Shown here in pieces: positions 28,891 through 32,262 of a DNA stretch of 32,262 nt; the first letter of the stretch is position 1; each line of letters starts with the position of its first letter. The translations under genes were made by a program, and so were the position numbers. The notes under the pieces were generated by a model. It was not told where the DNA came from and ran no database searches. It saw only the letters and a program-made list of their open reading frames with translations. The stretch comes from JAEHDI01 sp035455185 (lineage in GTDB: Bacteria > Acidobacteriota > Terriglobia > Bryobacterales > Bryobacteraceae): positions 1-32,262 of the forward strand of contig DATIFQ010000337.1 of the NCBI GenBank assembly GCA_035455185.1, in the 5' to 3' direction.

Positions 28891-31752
28891 ATGCGGACAC
28901 TGACAGTCGGTTTGATCTTCTTTGCAACGATCTTCCTTGCCGCCCCTTCCGCTCTCGGCGCGGGCCGCGCCACCCTCATCAGGGAAGGGGAGATAGGCCC
29001 GCCAGCCGAAGACGGGTTGGTCCGGCTCGAACAAGCGTTACAGACCAAGGGCATCGTAGTCGATCGGTCCGATGGCTCGCAGGCCGTCTATGGTGACGTC
29101 GTAGTGCTCGCCGGACTCGGCTCCGGCGCGGTGGCCGCCGCTCTAAATGCTGAGGACGTCACTCTCCCGCAGGGTCCCGAAGCTCTCGCCATCCGGAGAA
29201 CGACGCACCAGGGGAAGCCAGCAGTCCTACTGTGGGGATCGGATACCCGGGGCCTCATGTACGCGGCCCTCGAGACGGCGGACCGAATCCTTTGGGCGCA
29301 GAGTGCCTCCAATCCCTTCGCTCAAATTCGCGATGTCGTGGAAGAGCCCGATGTCATCGAACGCTCCGTCTCGATCTACACGATGCAGCGCGCGTACTTC
29401 GAGAGCCGTTTGTACGACGAAAGGTATTGGCGGCGGTACTTCGACATGCTGTCCGCCAGCCGTCTCAACAGCTTCGTTGTGATCTTCGGTTACGAGAACG
29501 GCGGCTTCATGGCCCCGCCGTACCCGTACTTTTTCGATCTCGACGGCTTCCCCGGCGTGCGGCTCACCGGAATCACACCGGCGCAGCAGCAGCGTAACGT
29601 GGCTGCGTTCAAAGCAATGGTCCGCATCGCCCACGAACACGGTATCGACGTGATCGCCGCCATCTGGGACCACATCTACCGCGGCGGTGTCCAGGGCGGT
29701 GGCATCCCAGGCGCCTCCGAAAACGCCGGGAAGGAGGCGCCCCACCTTGTGTCCGGTGTCACTGCGGAGAACCTGGTTCCGTACACCAAGGCGGCGCTGC
29801 TCCGTTTCCTGGAGGTCTTCCCGGAACTTGACGGGTTGCAGTTCCGCATGCACGGTGAGTCAGGCTTGAAGCGGGAGGAGATGGAGAGCTTCTGGCACGA
29901 CGTCTTCGGCATCATCCACGAAAAGAACCCCGGCATCCGGGTCGATCTCCGCGCTAAGGAATTGCCCGACTCGATCATCAACGATGCGCTGGGCCAGGGC
30001 CTAAAAGTGCGTGTGACCACAAAATACTGGATGGAGCAGATGGGCATGCCCTTCCATCCGACGCACATCAACCGCCAGAACCAACGCGACCGCCGTCATG
30101 GCTACGCCGATCTACTCCGCTACCCGCAGAAATACACGGTCCATTGGCGTTTGTGGAACGGCGGCACAACGCGCCTTTTGCTCTGGGGCGACCCGGAGTA
30201 CGTCAAGCGATTTGCCTCCACAACACACGTTTACGGGGGCCGCAGCTTCGAGATCAACGAGATGCTCGCGACCAAGATGCTCGGATCTCCGCATAACGAG
30301 CCGCCGGCCCCGATTCTTAACCAGTCCTACCGCTACTACGACTACGAATTCGAGCGTTACTGGCACTTCTATCAGGTCTGGGGACGGGTCAGCTACAACC
30401 CGGATACGCCTCCCGAAACCTGGGAACGGGAATTTCAACGACGGTTTGGGCCCGTCGCCGGCGCGCAGGTGATGGACGCTCTCCACCTCGCCAGCAACGT
30501 GCTCCCGCGCATTGTCGCCGCCAGTTACCTCTACCAGCACTTTCCGACGACGCGCGGCTGGGCCGAAATGATGCGCGGGGACGACCTTCCGAAGTATGCC
30601 GGCATGGAGGGAAGCGACATCGCCCAATTCATGAATCTTCGCGATGCAGCCCGAAGCCTTATCGAGGGTACGGAAACCGCGATGCGGCGTCCGGAGGAAA
30701 CCAGCCGCTGGTTTGAAAACGTCTCCGAACGAATCACGGCTCATGTCCGCGAGGCGGAGACAGCCGTGGGCGGGCGCGCCGGCAAGGAATTGATCTCCAC
30801 TCTTGTGGATCTGAAGATCCTTGCCGGTCTGGCAAAATACCATGCCGTGCGCCTGCGGGCCGGCCTCAGTTACAACCTGTACAAGGAAACCGGCGATCTC
30901 TTTTCCTTCGACGATGCTGTCGCGCAGGAGAAGCAGGCCGTCGCAGCTTGGGAGCGAATCGTCGAAGCCGCCGGAGGTGTCTACAGTGAGAACCTCGCCT
31001 TCGGGGTGCACGAGGTGGGCTTTAGCCGTCATTGGAAAGAAGAATTACAGGCATTGCGCCGCGGCCTCGATCAACTCCTCGCCGAGCGTCAGCAAAGCCG
31101 ACTTCAGGGAGCGAGTCTGAAATCGCGTATCGCGCACGTGCCTGTCCGGCAGTCCGGTCCCGGAAGCGCGATCCGCATTCGCGCCACGGTCGCCTTGCCC
31201 GAACCGAAACAGGTGAACGTACTCGTCGCCGGCTCGAAAGGAGGGTTCCGTGCGGTCCCTATGCAGCGAGTCGAAGCCGGAATGTACCAGGCGGAGGTCA
31301 GACCGGGTTCCGCCGACGACCGTCTCCGCTATTTCATCGAGGTGCGGGAAGCGTCCGGCGGTCCCTCCACATGGCCGCAGAAGGGCAAGAATGATCCGGT
31401 GGTCGTCGCCGTCACCGCGGACCGCCAGCCGCCTTCAGTCTGGCCAGACCCTCCGGCGAAAGCGAAGCCAGGCGAGAACCTGACCGTTACGGCACGGGTA
31501 CAGGATCCGTCGGGCGTTGGATCGGCGCGCCTCCGGTACAGGCACCTGACGCAGTTTGAAGACTACCATCTCAGGGAAATGACGCTCGATCCGAAGACCG
31601 GTCTGTACACCGCACAGATCCCGGGCTCCTTTATCACTCCTGAATGGGACTTGATCTATTTCATCGAGGCGCTCGACATCCATGGCAACGGCCGCATGTA
31701 TCCCGATCTCGAGACGGATACCCCGTATATCATCGTGAGTGTCGCGCGGTGA
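28891..31752 (+). CDS. large exported GH67/GH115-like glycan-active protein
   Basis: This 953-residue protein starts at ATG 28891, after GGGAG (8-base spacing) and the promoter at 28816-28851; earlier in-frame codons from 28645 overlap the LarA-like gene and are unlikely. A signal peptide (MRTLTVGLIFFATIFLAAPSALGA) is followed by an alpha-glucuronidase-type N-terminal domain (about 25-135, ending GSDTRGLMYAALETADRI). A TIM-barrel-like region (about 150-450) has YWRRYFDMLSASRLNSFVV, GIDVIAAIWDHIY, LQFRMHGESGLKREEM and VDLRAKELPD. A long helical region follows (about 490-760). The end is beta-sandwich (about 770-950) with two Ig-like repeats. It probably attacks or binds uronic-acid-bearing glycans in the periplasm or outside. 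The catalytic pair cannot be set by eye, so an exact CAZy family is not claimed. Confidence 0.8.
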   Translation: MRTLTVGLIFFATIFLAAPSALGAGRATLIREGEIGPPAEDGLVRLEQALQTKGIVVDRSDGSQAVYGDVVVLAGLGSGAVAAALNAEDVTLPQGPEALAIRRTTHQGKPAVLLWGSDTRGLMYAALETADRILWAQSASNPFAQIRDVVEEPDVIERSVSIYTMQRAYFESRLYDERYWRRYFDMLSASRLNSFVVIFGYENGGFMAPPYPYFFDLDGFPGVRLTGITPAQQQRNVAAFKAMVRIAHEHGIDVIAAIWDHIYRGGVQGGGIPGASENAGKEAPHLVSGVTAENLVPYTKAALLRFLEVFPELDGLQFRMHGESGLKREEMESFWHDVFGIIHEKNPGIRVDLRAKELPDSIINDALGQGLKVRVTTKYWMEQMGMPFHPTHINRQNQRDRRHGYADLLRYPQKYTVHWRLWNGGTTRLLLWGDPEYVKRFASTTHVYGGRSFEINEMLATKMLGSPHNEPPAPILNQSYRYYDYEFERYWHFYQVWGRVSYNPDTPPETWEREFQRRFGPVAGAQVMDALHLASNVLPRIVAASYLYQHFPTTRGWAEMMRGDDLPKYAGMEGSDIAQFMNLRDAARSLIEGTETAMRRPEETSRWFENVSERITAHVREAETAVGGRAGKELISTLVDLKILAGLAKYHAVRLRAGLSYNLYKETGDLFSFDDAVAQEKQAVAAWERIVEAAGGVYSENLAFGVHEVGFSRHWKEELQALRRGLDQLLAERQQSRLQGASLKSRIAHVPVRQSGPGSAIRIRATVALPEPKQVNVLVAGSKGGFRAVPMQRVEAGMYQAEVRPGSADDRLRYFIEVREASGGPSTWPQKGKNDPVVVAVTADRQPPSVWPDPPAKAKPGENLTVTARVQDPSGVGSARLRYRHLTQFEDYHLREMTLDPKTGLYTAQIPGSFITPEWDLIYFIEALDIHGNGRMYPDLETDTPYIIVSVAR

Positions 31753-31777
31753 TCGTGGCCTGGTGGGAATTCGTACG

Positions 31778-32262
31778 ATGAGGGAAGCGCCCGGGGGCGC
31801 GCCTGCGCAAGGAGCCGCGTCTGCCTCGCTACATTCGAACTTTGCCTGGACCTTCGCGGGGAATTCGTTCTACGCCGCCGGCCAGTGGGTGATTCTCAGC
31901 CTCTTCGCGAAACTGGGCGGCAGTGAGATGCTCGGACAGTACGCGCTCGCGGTCGCGTTGACGGCGCCGGTCGTCATGCTGTCGCACTTGAACCTCCGAG
32001 CGGTTCTCGCGACAGACGTCGGTGGGCAGTATCCCTTTGGGGATTACCTCGCTGTACGGCTCGGCACTACGGCGGCCGCCTTGGTCGCCATCGCCGGCAT
32101 CACGGCGGCGGCTGGCAACTCCTGGCCGCTCGCTGGGTCCGTGGTGGCGGTGGGAGTCGCGCAATGCGCCGAGACGGTCAGCGACATCTATCACGGAGCC
32201 ATGCAGCGCCGCGAGCGGATGGAACAGATCGCCCGGTCGATCATCGCACGCACGAGCGTGTC
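31778..32262 (+). CDS. Wzx-type polysaccharide flippase, N-terminal part (cut by the right edge)
   Basis: An open frame from ATG 31778 runs off the window (161 codons visible). It encodes a short polar start, then membrane helices: SNFAWTFAGNSFYAAGQWVILSLFAKLGG, MLGQYALAVALTAPVVMLSHLNLRAVLATD, a YPFGDYLAVRLGTTAAALVAIAGITA helix, and GSVVAVGVAQCAETVSDIYHGAMQRRERM. The pattern (KLGG followed by GQYALA, then LNLRAVLATD, then DIYHGAMQR) is that of MATE-like oligosaccharide flippases (Polysacc_synt). It would turn lipid-linked repeat units across the inner membrane. It begins 25 bp after the GH67-like gene. Its presence implies more polysaccharide genes to the right of the window. Confidence 0.88.
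   Translation, partial: MREAPGGAPAQGAASASLHSNFAWTFAGNSFYAAGQWVILSLFAKLGGSEMLGQYALAVALTAPVVMLSHLNLRAVLATDVGGQYPFGDYLAVRLGTTAAALVAIAGITAAAGNSWPLAGSVVAVGVAQCAETVSDIYHGAMQRRERMEQIARSIIARTSV

Noticed and set aside
30112..31032. A 306-codon antisense open frame
   Set aside because: It lies wholly inside the GH67/115-like gene on the opposite strand and has no recognisable motifs or ribosome site.

Overview
The window is a GC-rich bacterial chromosome segment. Its mix of exported Gfo/Idh/MocA oxidoreductases with Tat signals, tandem 3-keto-disaccharide hydrolase (DUF1080) domains, xylose-isomerase-like proteins, an alginate-export-type porin and large secreted glycan-active proteins best fits Acidobacteriota, perhaps the Solibacter/Bryobacter group. 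Planctomycetota or Verrucomicrobiota cannot be excluded by eye. I saw no rRNA, tRNA, CRISPR array or transposase.

Region 1 (about 1-6000, minus strand) is an exopolysaccharide operon read right to left. It runs: NusG-paralogue antiterminator, small ribbon-helix-helix-like protein, Wza-type export protein, Wzz/GumC chain-length protein, BY-kinase-like ATPase with a degenerate P-loop, and UDP-GlcNAc 2-epimerase (WecB, running off the left edge). A sigma-54-type activator (6496-7995, plus) is divergent from it. The shared region holds several perfect inverted repeats and a GG-N10-GC element facing the operon. A second GG-N10-GC element, a small dyad and a strong hairpin precede a large secreted pectate-lyase-like protein (8448-11537).

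Region 2 (about 11.7-24.4 kb) is sugar and envelope metabolism. It contains a Tat-exported Gfo/Idh/MocA oxidoreductase, an exported six-hairpin-like protein, and a TesA-like lipoprotein esterase divergent from a YbbA/YbbP-like ABC pair (the tesA-ybbA-ybbP neighbourhood known from enterobacteria). A minus-strand unit follows: acyl-CoA ligase, double DUF1080 protein, Tat-type sugar isomerase/epimerase, a 33-residue membrane protein with a TTG start, and a GRP/RhaT-like sugar transporter.

Region 3 (24.5-32.3 kb, plus strand) holds an antibiotic-biosynthesis-monooxygenase-fold protein, an iron-type alcohol dehydrogenase with one metal ligand replaced, an alginate-export-like porin, a LarA-family (nickel-pincer) racemase/epimerase homologue, a large GH67/GH115-like secreted protein behind a clear palindrome, and the start of a Wzx-type flippase cut by the right edge. 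Much of the window therefore concerns making, exporting, trimming and recycling complex glycans.

Start sites were chosen from visible Shine-Dalgarno sequences and signal peptides. Family calls rest on motifs read by eye, without database searches.
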